A stretch of DNA of 61,254 bases from Nitrospiraceae bacterium (GTDB lineage: Bacteria > Nitrospirota > Thermodesulfovibrionia > Thermodesulfovibrionales > Dissulfurispiraceae), in the NCBI GenBank assembly GCA_012517735.1, contig JAAYUK010000119.1, positions 1-61,254 of the forward strand, in the 5' to 3' direction. This document shows positions 61,102 through 61,254 of this stretch, one piece after another. The position numbers and the translations under genes were made by a program. Position 1 is the first letter of the stretch, and each line of letters starts with the position of its first letter. The notes beneath the pieces are model-generated. The model was not told the origin of the DNA. It saw only the letters and a program-made list of their open reading frames with translations, and did not search any database.

Positions 61102-61109
61102 GGTAAAAT
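61102..61109 (+). promoter_or_regulatory. Candidate -10 box of the biotin carboxylase gene (GGTAAAAT)
   Basis: GGTAAAAT ends 11 nt before the ATG at 61121. There is no Shine-Dalgarno, so a very short leader is suggested. Confidence 0.35.
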
Positions 61110-61120
61110 AACTACTCGCA

Positions 61121-61254
61121 ATGTTCAGAAAAGTGCTCATAGCAAACAGGGGAGAAATCGCCCTTCGCATCATTCGTGCCTGCAAGGAACTCGGCATCCA
61201 GACCGTTGCCATATATTCCGAAGCGGACGCGGTGACGCGTTATGTCCGCAAGGC
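61121..61254 (+). CDS. Biotin carboxylase / pyruvate carboxylase subunit A, 5' part only
   Basis: The first 44 codons before the window ends: [19 protein letters not shown] followed by [13 protein letters not shown], the universal N-terminus of biotin carboxylases. It could be AccC of acetyl-CoA carboxylase or the A subunit of a two-subunit pyruvate carboxylase; the divergent PEP carboxykinase makes pyruvate carboxylase attractive, but the N-terminus alone cannot decide. The ATG is preceded by a GGTAAAAT box 11 nt upstream and no Shine-Dalgarno. Confidence 0.9.
   Translation, partial: MFRKVLIANRGEIALRIIRACKELGIQTVAIYSEADAVTRYVRK

Noticed and set aside
60769-61212. Longer N-terminus for PEP carboxykinase
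   Set aside because: The open extension runs through repeat element copy 3; the family start and a strong AGGAGGG support ATG 60768.
1-61254. CRISPR array, prophage, transposase or integrase genes
   Set aside because: No regularly spaced direct repeats and no recognisable phage, transposase or recombinase protein was seen on either strand.

Overview
The window is chromosomal DNA of moderately high GC from a free-living, Gram-negative-type bacterium. It carries a type IV pilus secretin, SurA, lipoproteins and a TonB-like protein. Gene content and order (pilMNOPQ, CimA-type isoleucine entry, Aquifex-type aconitase, a menaquinone-type methyltransferase, GTP-dependent PEP carboxykinase, an EF-G paralogue, large PAS/HisKA kinases, HypE) suggest a Nitrospirota or Desulfobacterota-like anaerobe. 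This is inference: no rRNA or other decisive marker is present. Most of the window is dense housekeeping DNA. I see no prophage, CRISPR array or transposase gene.

Layout. 0-2 kb: coaX, a palindromic repeat element and a TonB-like gene. 2-7 kb (minus): pilM-N-O-P-Q as one tightly coupled operon. 7.3-19.7 kb (minus): a long run lysC-cimA-rseC-fusA2-argH-lipoprotein-hypE-surA-rluB-aspS with many start/stop overlaps. 19.8-22.8 kb (minus): a TauE/SafE transporter, DAHP synthase and a HEAT-repeat protein. 22.9-25.9 kb (plus): marC, ubiE/menG, lgt, an SspB-like protein and a small unknown. 26-31.7 kb (minus): a secreted TraB-like protein, malQ, a divergent cysteinyl-tRNA-synthetase-like protein and a MATE exporter. 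31.7-39.2 kb: a signalling region with an orphan membrane sensor, a broken sugE and a three-gene kinase/response-regulator operon. 39.5-41.1 kb: a radical SAM DNA-repair-type protein, a zinc-ribbon peptide and tRNA-Lys/tRNA-Glu. 41-50.5 kb: aconitase, lysA-dapF-dapA, a TlpA-like protein without its cysteines, and the aas-lplT phospholipid repair pair. 50.5-51.7 kb: a small accessory island (MNT/HEPN pair, HEPN broken by an amber codon, plus a repeat element) bounded by a duplicated piece of the lplT 3' end. 51.8-61.2 kb: trpC, a divergent RelA/SpoT-type nucleotidyltransferase, a flavin reductase, an ECF sigma/anti-sigma/VIT-vWA module, PEP carboxykinase and the start of a biotin carboxylase.

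How the genes work together. lysC, dapA, dapF and lysA cover aspartate activation and the late diaminopimelate/lysine route. cimA (isoleucine), argH, aroF and trpC are dispersed amino-acid genes. A lipoprotein whose mature N-terminus resembles LptM shares an operon with the SurA chaperone, which suggests outer-membrane assembly. Aas and LplT recycle lysophospholipid.

Most interesting points: (1) a divergent RelA/SpoT synthetase-like protein with a new N-terminal half and an altered G-loop; (2) three copies of a 170-250 bp terminal-inverted-repeat element; (3) the MNT/HEPN island at the duplicated lplT end; (4) the LptM-like lipoprotein with fibronectin-like repeats; (5) a CysRS paralogue with an altered zinc site; (6) an argH whose only full-length start is ATA; (7) several genes whose -10 box lies 6-11 nt before the start codon, which suggests leaderless mRNAs.
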